From NCBI RefSeq assembly GCF_041021955.1, contig NZ_CP158375.1, forward strand, positions 372,001 through 436,000: a stretch of 64,000 bases of DNA. The letters run 5' to 3'. The first letter of the stretch is position 1. Each line of letters starts with the position of its first letter. The notes beneath the pieces are model-generated. The model was not told the origin of the DNA, did no database searches, and was given only the letters and a program-made list of their open reading frames with translations. Position numbers and translations under genes: made by a program. The DNA comes from Caulobacter sp. 73W (GTDB lineage Bacteria > Pseudomonadota > Alphaproteobacteria > Caulobacterales > Caulobacteraceae). Below, one piece after another: positions 8,220 to 16,990 of the stretch.

Positions 8220-8272
8220 AAAGGCTGGAGGCTCTAGGCTCCCTCGTCCCGAATGTAAACCGCCACGGCTGA

Positions 8273-9433
8273 TCAGGCGCCGATCAGCTCGCGGCCGATC
8301 AGGAAGCGGCGGATTTCGTTGGTTCCGGCGCCGATGTCATAAAGCTTGGCGTCGCGGACCAGGCGCTCCACCGGCCACTCCTTGGTGTAGCCGGCGCCGC
8401 CGAGAGCCTGCACGGCCTCCAGGCTGACCTTCACGGCGTTCTCCGAAGCCAGCAGGATCGCTCCCGCCGCGTCGTAGCGCGCGGTCTTGCCCGCGTCACA
8501 GGCGCGGGCCACGGCATAGACGTAGGCGCGGGCCGAGCTCAGCGCGACATACATGTCCGCCACCTTGGCCTGCATCAGCTGGAACGAGCCGATGGCCTTG
8601 CCGAACTGCTTGCGGTCGCGGACGTAGGGCAGGACGACGTCCAGGCAGGCCTGCATGATGCCCAGCGGGCCGGCCGACAGCACGGCGCGCTCATAGTCCA
8701 GGCCGCTCATCAGCACGCCGACGCCGCCGCCGACCGGGCCCATGACGTTCTCTTCAGGGACTTCACAGTCCTCGAACACCAGCTCGGCTGTGTCCGAACC
8801 GCGCATGCCCATCTTGTCCAGCTTCTTGGAGACGCTGAAGCCCTTGAAGCCCTTCTCGATCAGGAAGGCGGTCATGCCGCCGCTGCCCTCGCCGGTCTTG
8901 GCATAGACGACCAGGGTGTCGGCGTGCGGGGCGTTGGTAATCCAGAACTTCGTGCCGTTCAGGATGTAGCGGTCGCCGACCTTCTCCGCCTTCAGCTTCA
9001 TGGAGACCACGTCCGAGCCGGCGCCGGCCTCGCTCATGGCCAGGGAGCCGACATGCTCGCCGCTGATCAGCTTGGGCAGGTAGCGGCCCTTCTGGTCCGG
9101 CGTGGCCCAGCGGCGGATCTGATTGACGCAGAGGTTCGAGTGAGCGCCGTAGCTGAGGCCCACCGAGGCTGAGGCGCGGGAAACCTCCTCCATGGCTACT
9201 ACGTGCTCGAGATAGCCGAGACCGAGGCCGCCATCGGCCTCCTCCACCGTGATCCCGTGCAGGCCCAGCTCGCCCATCTGGGGCCACAGCTCGCGGGGGA
9301 AGGTGTTGGTCTCGTCGATCTTCGCCGCGAGAGGCGCGATCTTGTCCGCCGCGAAGCGGGCGGTGGTTTCACGGATCGCGTCGGCGGTCTCACCGAGAGC
9401 GAAATCGAGTGCGGGGCCGGAATTCGGGATCAT
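8273..9433 (-). CDS. ivd: Isovaleryl-CoA dehydrogenase
   Basis: This 386-residue flavoprotein oxidises isovaleryl-CoA to 3-methylcrotonyl-CoA in leucine breakdown, passing electrons to ETF. Family signatures are [20 protein letters not shown] (FAD and substrate), [17 protein letters not shown], and the IVD-specific catalytic glutamate in [17 protein letters not shown]. The position used as base in other acyl-CoA dehydrogenases is glycine here ([11 protein letters not shown]), which distinguishes IVD from medium- and short-chain enzymes. It stands alone between the pit unit and spmX; the rest of the leucine pathway is not in the window. Confidence 0.93.
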   Translation of the reverse strand: MIPNSGPALDFALGETADAIRETTARFAADKIAPLAAKIDETNTFPRELWPQMGELGLHGITVEEADGGLGLGYLEHVVAMEEVSRASASVGLSYGAHSNLCVNQIRRWATPDQKGRYLPKLISGEHVGSLAMSEAGAGSDVVSMKLKAEKVGDRYILNGTKFWITNAPHADTLVVYAKTGEGSGGMTAFLIEKGFKGFSVSKKLDKMGMRGSDTAELVFEDCEVPEENVMGPVGGGVGVLMSGLDYERAVLSAGPLGIMQACLDVVLPYVRDRKQFGKAIGSFQLMQAKVADMYVALSSARAYVYAVARACDAGKTARYDAAGAILLASENAVKVSLEAVQALGGAGYTKEWPVERLVRDAKLYDIGAGTNEIRRFLIGRELIGA

Positions 9434-9464
9434 GAAACCCGGATATCACGAGCCCCGCGCAAGA

Positions 9465-10880
9465 TCATGCCTTGTCGTCGTCCTTCTCGGCCCCGCCAAG
9501 CAAGGTCAGGAGGCGATAGGCCGCCCAACCGAACAAGGCGATGCCCAAGGCGCCGAAACCCCACAGGATCATCAGGCCGATCGTCGGATCGCCGTTGGGA
9601 TCCGGCGCGGCGTTGGGAATCATCAGGACGCTGAAGGCGAACGCCACGGCGCCGGTCACGCCGGCGACGGCCGGCATGGTGAAACCGCCGCGGACCGGCT
9701 GGCCATCCTTGCCGCGGCGCGCCCGACGCTGGGGCGTGATCCAGGAGAAGGCCTGCTCGTCTTGATGCTCGGGCGGCGGCGCGGCCTCGACGTGCAGAAT
9801 CCGGGGCGGCGGTTCGGAATAGGCCACGGTCTCGGCGGGCTTGAGCTCTTGATCCGTCCCTTCGAAGGCGTGCGGGGCGGCGACCTCGACCTGGGCGTCC
9901 TGGCCCTCGGGCGTCAGGGCGCGAGCCGCTTCCGGCTCCTCATCAGGATGCGGATCGAAGGACGACACCCCCGGCAGGGTGAAGATCGGCTCGTCCGAAG
10001 CGTCCTCGACCGGTTGGTGCAGCTCGTCGTGAGCCTCGGGCGCCAGCACCACGTCCGGCGCCTCGGGAGCGGCTTCAGCAGCAGCGGCGGGCTCAGGCGA
10101 CCACAGGAACGGCTTGCGCTCGGCCTCGGGGACCAGCGGGGCGACGGGTTCAGGCTCGGGCGGCGCGGGCTTGGGCTCCGTCTCGTCGGCGAAGATGGCG
10201 GACAGACGGGCGCCGACGCCTTCGGCCGCGCGCTCGCTGGCGCTGACCACCTCGGGCTCGGGCACGGGTGCGGATTGCGGCTGGCCCTGGTCACGCTCAA
10301 CACGCGCCTTGCCGTCCTCGAAGACGGCGGTGACGGCGGTGGGCGTCTGGACCGGGACGGTCAGGGCCGCGTCATAGTCGACCTTGGGCTGCAGCAGGGG
10401 CGACGGCGCGGCCACCCATTTGCCGCCTTGGGGCGTCAGAAACAGGGTCTTCTCGGCGGCGCGGCGGCGAACCAGGGCGTCGATGACGATGCGCTCGCCC
10501 TCGAAGTCGGCCTTGCGCCACATCTCCATGGCGCAGGCGGCCTGGATCAGCGCGCCCTCGTTGATGCGTCGGAGGACCGCCGAGTGGCGGAACGCATCGA
10601 TGCCGATGTTGAAGGCGAAGCACGACAGGGCGTCGAACTGGTTCTGGTTGAGCGGGGTGAAGGTCAGCTCATTGATGGCGTGCGCAACCGCGATCAGGTC
10701 GTACATCAGCAGCGCTTCGGCGTCAGGCTCGGTGACCACGGCCCCTTCCCTCGCGGTCAGGGTATGGCCGTAGCCGATCGTCCAGCGGCCGTCGGGCAAC
10801 TGGACGGCCTTCTGACGGCACCCTTCGAATCCCTTGATGAGATCGATGGCGGTTCGAGAGACCTGATGACGCGGTTTCAT
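9465..10880 (-). CDS. spmX: SpmX-like stalked-pole muramidase homologue
   Basis: This 471-residue protein has three parts. A GH24 (T4 lysozyme-like) domain covers residues about 1-150, a long proline/glutamate-rich linker about 165-395, and two transmembrane helices lie near 402-420 and 435-457. This is the architecture of Caulobacter SpmX, which marks the stalked pole and recruits and activates the kinase DivJ. By hand alignment the catalytic glutamate is kept (Glu19, GFEG) and Thr34 is kept (WTIGYGH), but the place of T4 Asp20 is Leu28. The same D-to-L change is known for SpmX and fits a structural rather than lytic role. It follows mgtE with an 81-base gap. An ordinary GH24 endolysin is unlikely because of the linker and C-terminal anchors. 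Confidence 0.9.
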   Translation of the reverse strand: MKPRHQVSRTAIDLIKGFEGCRQKAVQLPDGRWTIGYGHTLTAREGAVVTEPDAEALLMYDLIAVAHAINELTFTPLNQNQFDALSCFAFNIGIDAFRHSAVLRRINEGALIQAACAMEMWRKADFEGERIVIDALVRRRAAEKTLFLTPQGGKWVAAPSPLLQPKVDYDAALTVPVQTPTAVTAVFEDGKARVERDQGQPQSAPVPEPEVVSASERAAEGVGARLSAIFADETEPKPAPPEPEPVAPLVPEAERKPFLWSPEPAAAAEAAPEAPDVVLAPEAHDELHQPVEDASDEPIFTLPGVSSFDPHPDEEPEAARALTPEGQDAQVEVAAPHAFEGTDQELKPAETVAYSEPPPRILHVEAAPPPEHQDEQAFSWITPQRRARRGKDGQPVRGGFTMPAVAGVTGAVAFAFSVLMIPNAAPDPNGDPTIGLMILWGFGALGIALFGWAAYRLLTLLGGAEKDDDKA

Positions 10881-10961
10881 CGGGTGAACATGATCCAGTT
10901 TGGCACAAGAGCCGGTTGGTTTCGGCTCCTCGTCGCAAGAACGAGGCCTAAACGCCTGAGA

Positions 10962-12410
10962 TTATAGAAGGATGATCGCCGCAAGGCCGAGGAACGACAG
11001 AAAGCCCATGAAGTCGGTCACGAAGGTGACGAAGACTGACGATGAAACAGCCGGGTCCCTGCCCAGCTTGTCCAGCGCCAGCGGCACCAGGATGCCGGCC
11101 AGCGACGCCAGGAACAGGTTGATGACCAGCGCCAGGGCGATGGTCAGGCACAGCATCCCGTCGTGGAACACCGCGAACACGGCCAGCGCCATGATGGCGG
11201 CCAGGGCGACGCCGTTGATCAGTCCGACGCTCATCTCGCGCATGACGATGCGCAGGGCGTTGGCGGCGTTCAGTTCGCGGCTGGCCAGGGCCCGCACGGC
11301 GACGGCCAGGGTCTGGGTGCCGGCGTTGCCGCCCAGCGAGGCGACCACGGGCATGAGGATGGCGAGGGTGACCAGCTTGCCGATCTCGTCCTGGAAGGCG
11401 CCGATGACGCTGGCGGCCAGGGCGGCGGTGATGGTGTTGACCACCAGCCACGGCAGGCGCGAGCGGGCGGCGTCCAGCACGCCGGCGTCCCGGCCCGCAT
11501 CGCCCACGCCGGCCAGGGCGAGGATGTCCTCCTCGCTCTCTTCCTGGATGACGCCGACGATGTCGTCGACGGTGATCTGGCCCACCAGGCGGCCGCCGGG
11601 GTCGATCACCGGGGCGCTGATCAGGTGGTACTTGTCGAAGATGTAGGCGACCTCTTCCTGGTCCATGTCGGTGGTGATCTCGGTCACCGCCTCCATAATC
11701 TCGACCAGGCTGGTCTCGCGCTTGGCCCGCAGAAGGGTCGAGGCCGGGATCGCGCCCACCGGCTTGTAGGACGGGTCGATCACATAGACTTCGAAGAACA
11801 GCTCGGGCAGCTCGTCGCCGGCGGCCCGAATGTGGTCGATGGTCTGACCCACGGTCCAGAACTGAGGCGCGGCCAGCACCTCGCGCTGCATCAGGCGGCC
11901 GGCGGTCTCGTCCTCATAGGACAAGGTGTTCTCGATGGCGGCGCGGTCGCCCTCGTCCATGGCGGCGAGCACCTGCTCGCGCTTGTCGTCCTCGAGGTCG
12001 TCGACCACGTCGGCGGCGTCGTCCGAATCAAGCTCTTCCAGAGCCCGGGCCAGGGTGTGGGACGGGGTCGCGTCCAGCACCTCCTCGCGCAGGTTGTCCT
12101 CCAGCTCGGAGATCACCTCGGCCAGCGATTCGGGCGCGAGGTGGGGAATCACCTCTTCGCGGTAGTCGGCGGTCAGGAAGCCCATCAGGTCGGCGATGTC
12201 GGCCGGGTGAAGGGCGCCGACCAGTTCGCGCAAACGCTCGCCGTCGCCGCGGTCTGCGGCGTCGATGACCATTTCGACGTATTCGGGGTTGAGAGCGTAG
12301 TCGTCGCCGAGGGCGAGGTCTTCAAGATCCTCGGCGACGTCTGGCTCAGGAATGGCGATGCCGGACTTCTGCATCTCGGCGTCGTTCAGGTCGGCTTCTT
12401 CCCTTTTCAT
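10962..12410 (-). CDS. mgtE: Magnesium transporter MgtE
   Basis: This 482-residue MgtE has the cytoplasmic helical N domain (residues about 50-150, DRGDGERLRELVGALHPADIADL), paired CBS domains (about 155-275, with YVIDPSYKPVG and DPGGRLVGQITVDDI), and a five-helix membrane domain with PVVASLGGNAGTQTLAV. The channel admits Mg2+ and is gated by intracellular Mg2+ binding to the acidic N/CBS region. It lies between the tRNA-Leu gene and spmX on the same strand. No Mg-sensing leader is evident upstream; only about 58 bases separate it from the tRNA. Confidence 0.95.
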   Translation of the reverse strand: MKREEADLNDAEMQKSGIAIPEPDVAEDLEDLALGDDYALNPEYVEMVIDAADRGDGERLRELVGALHPADIADLMGFLTADYREEVIPHLAPESLAEVISELEDNLREEVLDATPSHTLARALEELDSDDAADVVDDLEDDKREQVLAAMDEGDRAAIENTLSYEDETAGRLMQREVLAAPQFWTVGQTIDHIRAAGDELPELFFEVYVIDPSYKPVGAIPASTLLRAKRETSLVEIMEAVTEITTDMDQEEVAYIFDKYHLISAPVIDPGGRLVGQITVDDIVGVIQEESEEDILALAGVGDAGRDAGVLDAARSRLPWLVVNTITAALAASVIGAFQDEIGKLVTLAILMPVVASLGGNAGTQTLAVAVRALASRELNAANALRIVMREMSVGLINGVALAAIMALAVFAVFHDGMLCLTIALALVINLFLASLAGILVPLALDKLGRDPAVSSSVFVTFVTDFMGFLSFLGLAAIILL

Positions 12411-12468
12411 GGGGACCTCCTGATCCGAACTAGGTTTGACCCTAAGCGCCGTTCCTTACGTTTTTCAC

Positions 12469-12553
12469 TGGTGCGGTCGAGAAGACTCGAACTTCCACGG
12501 GTTGCCCCACAGCGACCTCAACGCTGCGCGTCTACCAATTCCGCCACGACCGC
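12469..12553 (-). tRNA. tRNA-Leu (anticodon GAG)
   Basis: The reverse complement folds as a class II tRNA. The acceptor stem is GCGGTCG/CGACCGC, the discriminator is A, and CCA is encoded. The D arm contains AATTGGTAGACGC, the anticodon stem CAGCG/CGCTG has loop TTGAGGT (anticodon GAG, reads CUC/CUU), there is a long variable arm, and the T loop is TTCGAGT. The CCA ends at 12469. Confidence 0.97.
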
Positions 12554-12604
12554 TCGTGGTGAGGCGCGGGGCGTAGCAAATTGATTTTGATTTGTGAAGC
12601 GGAG

Positions 12605-12820
12605 TTACGTCGCTCCGGCCATGAAGTCGTAAACATTCGCCGCGCGAGTGACCTGAATCGAGATCCGATCGTCCATGATCTGGATCTCTCCACGGGCCAC
12701 CGGGTGGTTGTTGGCCAGGATCCAGACCTCGTCCGTGGCCCGGGCGTCCAGGGGAATCACCGCGCCCCGGCCCATGCGCAGCAGTTGCTGCATAGGCAGG
12801 ATCGAACGGCCGAGAACCAC
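12605..12820 (-). CDS. Short FliN/SpoA-domain protein (flagellar motor switch type)
   Basis: The 71 residues (VLGRSILPMQQLLRMGRGAV...NHPVARGEIQIMDDRISIQVT) form a single SpoA fold like the C-terminus of FliN/YscQ, a component of the flagellar C-ring or a chemotaxis-linked homologue. With the GTG start at 12820 the first beta strand is missing. The frame remains open and family-like upstream (SAVNVEIS) until a TAG at 12849..12851, which immediately follows a possible start pair GTG-AGT at 12857. The natural protein may therefore start further upstream and be interrupted by this stop, or use a non-canonical start. No other flagellar gene is nearby. Confidence 0.6.
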   Translation of the reverse strand: MVLGRSILPMQQLLRMGRGAVIPLDARATDEVWILANNHPVARGEIQIMDDRISIQVTRAANVYDFMAGAT

Positions 12821-12920
12821 GGAGATCTCGACATTGACGGCGCTGACCTAACTCACCAACTCACCCTGAAGAATCCCTCCGGTCGTTTTGACCTTCGGCA
12901 GGGGCTAGAGTGCGGGCGTC

Positions 12921-13643
12921 ATGCTTGATCAGAAGTTAAAGCCGTTAACGGAAATGGCCGCATTCGGGCGCGCGGACGGCGCGGCCGTGGGCTGGGCCGT
13001 CTCCAGCCGCCCTGTCCCCTACCCCGAGGCCGTGGCGGCCATGGAGGCCCGCGCGGCGGCCATCGCGGAGGGTACGGCCGGCGAGCTGATCTGGCTGCTG
13101 GAGCACCCGCCCCTCTACACGGCGGGAATCAGCGCCAAGGGCGGCGACCTGCTGAGCCCCGACCAATTCCCAGTGTTCGAGAGCGGGCGCGGCGGCCAGT
13201 TCACCTATCACGGCCCCGGCCAGCGGGTGGCCTATGTCATGCTCGACCTGAAGGAGCGCCAGCGGGACGTGCGCGCCTTCGTCGCGGCCCTGGAGGACTG
13301 GGTGATCGGCGCCCTGGCCCGCTTCAACGTGGTCGGCGAGCTGCGCGACGGCCGCGTGGGCGTCTGGATCGAGCGCAAGGGCGCCGGCTGGTCGCGCGAG
13401 GACAAGATCGCCGCCGTGGGCGTGAAGCTGCGCAAATGGGTGTCGTTCCATGGGATCAGCCTGAACGTGGAGCCCGAGCTGAGCCACTTCGACGGCATCG
13501 TCCCCTGCGGCCAGCGCGAGCACGGGGTCACCAGCCTGGTGGACCTGGGCCTGCCGGTGACCATGGACGAGGCGGATGAAGCGCTGAAATCCAGCTTCCG
13601 CCAGGTGTTCGGAGCCGTCGAGGACGCCGAGCCGCCGGTCTAG
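12921..13643 (+). CDS. lipB: Lipoyl(octanoyl) transferase
   Basis: LipB moves octanoate from acyl carrier protein to lipoyl domains of 2-oxoacid dehydrogenases, the first step of lipoate synthesis. The 240-residue protein contains [21 protein letters not shown], the conserved lysine motif [15 protein letters not shown], and the catalytic cysteine in [16 protein letters not shown]. The N-terminus is slightly extended relative to E. coli LipB; ATG 12921 is the only good start. It is convergent with the DUF805 gene, overlapping its stop by four bases. Confidence 0.95.
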   Translation: MLDQKLKPLTEMAAFGRADGAAVGWAVSSRPVPYPEAVAAMEARAAAIAEGTAGELIWLLEHPPLYTAGISAKGGDLLSPDQFPVFESGRGGQFTYHGPGQRVAYVMLDLKERQRDVRAFVAALEDWVIGALARFNVVGELRDGRVGVWIERKGAGWSREDKIAAVGVKLRKWVSFHGISLNVEPELSHFDGIVPCGQREHGVTSLVDLGLPVTMDEADEALKSSFRQVFGAVEDAEPPV

Positions 13644-14041
13644 GCGACCTGAGACTTCAGCGGGTTTGGGCCAAAGCGGTTGGCGCCCTGCTCGCCAGGC
13701 ATGACGCCCAGCTCGATCACCGCCCAGAACAGCACCACGCAGAACAGCGAGTCCACGAAGCTGCTGGGATAGGGCCAAGCCGCGACGAACGCGACCAGGA
13801 TCAGCGCCGCCCACCAGCCGGAGCGGCCCCGGTCGTGCAGCCGCTTGGACAGCACGCAGGCGCCCACATAGAGCAGGGCCGGATAGACGAACCAGCCGGT
13901 GAACAGGTGCAGCGTGCCGCCCACCGCGTCATAGACGGCTACCGCCGCGACCAGCAGCGCGGTCACCAGCAGGAACGGCCCCCGGGCCAGGCGCCCCGTG
14001 GAGGACGTCAACAGCTCCGCCCAATCGGTGTTCATCCACAT
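13640..14041 (-). CDS. DUF805 family inner-membrane protein
   Basis: This 133-residue protein has an N-terminal [11 protein letters not shown] motif, about four transmembrane segments, the family hallmark [19 protein letters not shown], and a C-terminal NRFGPNP. Members are small membrane proteins (YhaH/YhaI type) of unknown function, often linked to stress or phage resistance but not biochemically defined. A 12-base AT-rich palindrome lies 83 bases upstream. Confidence 0.85.
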   Translation of the reverse strand: MWMNTDWAELLTSSTGRLARGPFLLVTALLVAAVAVYDAVGGTLHLFTGWFVYPALLYVGACVLSKRLHDRGRSGWWAALILVAFVAAWPYPSSFVDSLFCVVLFWAVIELGVMPGEQGANRFGPNPLKSQVA

Positions 14042-14123
14042 CCCCTGCGAGTCATCGCCCGAAATCTAAGGGTGAAGCTGGAGCGAGGGAAGCGGAGGGG
14101 TTTAGGGACGAGATCGCAAGCGC

Positions 14124-14135
14124 ATATGTACATAT
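14124..14135. promoter_or_regulatory. AT-rich perfect palindrome, candidate operator
   Basis: ATATGTACATAT is a perfect 12-base palindrome in otherwise GC-rich DNA, between the DUF805 start and the REP-like repeats. A dimeric regulator site or a -10 region is possible; nothing else supports a specific regulator. Confidence 0.35.
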
Positions 14136-14170
14136 AAACTTCGCCTGAGTGGCGGGTGGTTGGGGACTCC

Positions 14171-14195
14171 CCCTTCTCCCTTGATGGGAGAAGGG
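14171..14195. repeat. REP-like palindrome
   Basis: CCCTTCTCCC and GGGAGAAGGG flank TTGAT. Compared with the copy at 14265, the extra T in the left arm is matched by an A in the right arm, so the stem is preserved. Confidence 0.65.
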
Positions 14196-14264
14196 TCGGG
14201 GATGAGGGTGATATGGCGGTGGAGGACGGCGCGGCGGAACAGCCGTCGCCACCCTCACCCCTGC

Positions 14265-14287
14265 CCCTCTCCCATCAAGGGAGAGGG
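14265..14287. repeat. REP-like palindrome abutting pccA stop
   Basis: CCCTCTCCC and GGGAGAGGG flank ATCAA, ending seven bases from the pccA stop codon on the minus strand. It may serve as the 3' hairpin of the pccA transcript. Confidence 0.65.
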
Positions 14288-14293
14288 AGGCTC

Positions 14294-16267
14294 TTACGCA
14301 AACTCGACCAGGACTTCGTCCGCCGCGACGGGATCGCCGCCCTTGGCTGAGACGGTCTTCACGATCCCGTCCCGCTCGGCGCGGATGATGTTCTGCATCT
14401 TCATCGCCTCGATGACGCAGACCACCTCGCCCTCCTTGACCTCCTGGCCCACGGCCACGTCCATGGAGACCACCAGGCCCGGCATGGGGGAGATGATCAT
14501 CTTGGAGGTGTCGGCCGCCTGCTTGGGCGGCAACTTGCCGTGCAGTTCGGCCGAGCGGGGGGTCAGCACCAGCACCTTGGCCTTGGCGGCGCGGTGGCGG
14601 ATGACGAAGCCCTCGGCGGCGGGGGCCACGGAGACGGTGAAGGCGGTCCCGTTCAGGCGGCCGCGGAACAGCGGCTTGCCCGGACGCCAGTCGGTGATCT
14701 CCAGGGTGAGGGCCCGCCCCTCGCCCGTCAGCTCGATGCTGAGCGGCGCGTCGCCGCGCAGGCGGACCGGGCGAGCCTCATGGCCGACGAAGACGGTCCA
14801 GTCGCTGCGTTCCGGCGTGCCGGCGCGCAGGCCCAGCAGCCGCTGCATGGCGCAGCCGACGGCGGTGAGCACATCTTTCTGGAAGTCGGTCGGTTCGGTC
14901 CCGTTGAAGCCTTCCGGGAATTCGTCGGCGATGTAGCTGGTGGCCAGCTTGCCGGAACGGAAACGCTCCTGGTCCATGACCGCGGCCAGGAACGGGATGT
15001 TCTGGCCGAGGCCCTCGATATGGAAGTCCTCTAGCGCGCGGGCCATGCCCTCGATGGCGATCTCGCGGTCCGTAGCCCAGGTGCAGAGCTTGGAGATCAT
15101 GGGATCGTAGAACATCGAGATTTCGTCGCCCTCGCGCACCCCTGCGTCGTTGCGGACGAGATAGGCGCCCATGTCGCCCTCCTTGGGAGGATCGTAGCGC
15201 ACCAGGCGGCCGATGGACGGCAGGAACTTGCGGTACGGATCCTCGGCGTAGATGCGGCTCTCGATGGCCCAGCCTTTGATCTTCAGCTTGTCCTGGCTGA
15301 CGTTCAGCTTCTCGCCGGCGGCGGAGCGGATCATCTGCTCCACAAGGTCGAGGCCGGTGATCAGTTCGGTCACCGGGTGCTCCACCTGCAGGCGGGTGTT
15401 CATCTCCAAGAAGTAGAAGCTCTTGTCCTGGCCGGCCACGAACTCGACCGTGCCGGCGCTGTCGTAGTTGACGGCCTGGGCCAGGGCGACGGCCTGGGCC
15501 CCCATGGCGTTGCGGGTCGCCTCATCCAGCAGCGGAGACGGAGCCTCCTCGATGACCTTCTGATTGCGGCGCTGGATCGAGCATTCGCGCTCGAACAGGT
15601 GGACCACGTTCCCGTGCTTGTCGCCCAGCACCTGGATCTCGATGTGGCGCGGGCTTTCGATGAACTTCTCGATGAAGATGCGGTCGTCGCCGAAGGCGCC
15701 CTTGGCCTCGGCGCGGACGGCGGGGAAGCCCTCCTCCACGTCCTTGCGGGTCCAGGCGACGCGGATGCCCTTGCCGCCGCCGCCCGCCGACGCCTTGATC
15801 ATCACCGGATAGCCTATCTCCTCAGCGATCTTCACGGCGTGAGCGGTGTCGCCGATCTCGCCGATGTGGCCGGGGACGCAGGAGACGCCGGCTCCTTGCG
15901 CGAACTTCTTGGATTCGATCTTGTCGCCCATGGCGCTGATGGCGCCGGGGTTGGGGCCGATGAAGACGATCCCCTCGTCAGCGCAGCGCTGGGCGAACTC
16001 GGCCTTTTCCGACAGGAAGCCGAAGCCCGGATGAACGGCTTCAGCGCCGGTCTGCTTGCAGGCGGCGATGATCTTGTCGGCGACGAGGTAGGATTCGCTA
16101 GCCTGGGCCGGACCGATGAACACGGTCTCGTCGGCCATCTCCACCGCCAAGCTGTCGGCGTCGGCTTCCGAATAGACCACCACCGTCTTGATGCCCAGGC
16201 GACGGCAGGTCTTGATCACCCGCACCGCGATCTCGCCCCGGTTGGCGATCAGAATCTTCGAAAACAT
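14294..16267 (-). CDS. pccA: Propionyl-CoA carboxylase, alpha (biotin carboxylase/carrier) subunit
   Basis: This 657-residue subunit carboxylates biotin with ATP and bicarbonate; with PccB it makes methylmalonyl-CoA. Domains in order are biotin carboxylase N-domain (MFSKILIANRGEIAVRVIKT), ATP-grasp (MIKASAGGGGKGIRVAW, FLEMNTRLQVEHPVTE), a BT linker domain, and a biotinyl domain with the acceptor lysine in VIEAMKMQN. The start is ATG 16267, since family members begin at MFSKILIANRG; the further 24 codons upstream are not family-like. Methylcrotonyl-CoA carboxylase is the alternative, but the linker and the presence of methylmalonyl-CoA mutase favour PCC. No beta subunit is adjacent. Confidence 0.9.
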   Translation of the reverse strand: MFSKILIANRGEIAVRVIKTCRRLGIKTVVVYSEADADSLAVEMADETVFIGPAQASESYLVADKIIAACKQTGAEAVHPGFGFLSEKAEFAQRCADEGIVFIGPNPGAISAMGDKIESKKFAQGAGVSCVPGHIGEIGDTAHAVKIAEEIGYPVMIKASAGGGGKGIRVAWTRKDVEEGFPAVRAEAKGAFGDDRIFIEKFIESPRHIEIQVLGDKHGNVVHLFERECSIQRRNQKVIEEAPSPLLDEATRNAMGAQAVALAQAVNYDSAGTVEFVAGQDKSFYFLEMNTRLQVEHPVTELITGLDLVEQMIRSAAGEKLNVSQDKLKIKGWAIESRIYAEDPYRKFLPSIGRLVRYDPPKEGDMGAYLVRNDAGVREGDEISMFYDPMISKLCTWATDREIAIEGMARALEDFHIEGLGQNIPFLAAVMDQERFRSGKLATSYIADEFPEGFNGTEPTDFQKDVLTAVGCAMQRLLGLRAGTPERSDWTVFVGHEARPVRLRGDAPLSIELTGEGRALTLEITDWRPGKPLFRGRLNGTAFTVSVAPAAEGFVIRHRAAKAKVLVLTPRSAELHGKLPPKQAADTSKMIISPMPGLVVSMDVAVGQEVKEGEVVCVIEAMKMQNIIRAERDGIVKTVSAKGGDPVAADEVLVEFA

Positions 16268-16413
16268 CAGCTGACCGTCTCCCACGGTGTCTCGTTGGCA
16301 TTTCGAGTAGAGGCAGGCTTTCGGCTTTGCAACGCTCACGCAACGGCGCCCTTGCGGGGTTGCACACGAAGCAGGCTCATGACACCGGTAGACAAAACAA
16401 AGGGAGACGCACC

Positions 16414-16923
16414 ATGAGCCATTTCGTCAAACCCCTCGCCATAGGACTCGCCATGGCTTCCATCCTCATGGCTACGGACGCCTCCGCGCAGTCCGGAGCG
16501 CCCGCCGCCCCCTCGACCATCGACCTGCCCTACGGCGCCCCGATCAGCCTGGCTGACGCGCGCAAGGTCGCCCAGGCGGCCCAGGCCGAAGCCGCCGCCA
16601 ACGGCTGGCTGATCGTCGCCACCATCGTCGAGCCGAACGGCCAGGTGGTGCTGACCGAAAAGATGGACGGCACGGCCTATTCCGCCCTCGACGTCGCCGG
16701 CCGCAAGGCGGTGACCTCCGCCCATTTCAAGCGCCCGACCCTGGCCTTCTACGAGGCGGTCAAGGGCGGCACGCTGAACGCCATCTTCGCCCAGGCCGTG
16801 GCCATCGAAGGCGGCGAGCCGATCGTCATCGGCGGCAAGATCGTCGGCGCCCTGGGCGTCAGCGGCGGCACCCCCGTTCAGGACGGCCAGATCGCCCGCG
16901 CCGGCACGAAGGCGGTTAAGTAG
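16414..16923 (+). CDS. Exported GlcG/HbpS-like (DUF336) haem-binding family protein
   Basis: This 169-residue protein has a Sec signal peptide (residues 1-25, cleavage near ASAQS) and one GlcG/HbpS domain: ISLADARKVAQAAQAEA, LDVAGRKAVTSAHFKRPT and a C-terminal IVIGGKIVGALGVSGG. Related proteins bind haem or act near glycolate oxidation; function here is unknown. ATG 16414 is preceded by AAAGGGAGA. The gene is divergent from pccA and is followed after 67 bases by the glycosyltransferase gene. Confidence 0.85.
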   Translation: MSHFVKPLAIGLAMASILMATDASAQSGAPAAPSTIDLPYGAPISLADARKVAQAAQAEAAANGWLIVATIVEPNGQVVLTEKMDGTAYSALDVAGRKAVTSAHFKRPTLAFYEAVKGGTLNAIFAQAVAIEGGEPIVIGGKIVGALGVSGGTPVQDGQIARAGTKAVK

Positions 16924-16990
16924 AAGGTCCCAAACCGCCGGTTGCCTAACTGTCCGAAGCGCCCAAGCATGCGCCGCCGACAGACAGGAC

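Noticed and set aside
10930..10948. Hairpin CCTCGT/ACGAGG between mgtE and spmX as a terminator
   Set aside because: Six-base arms without a T tract; too weak to call.
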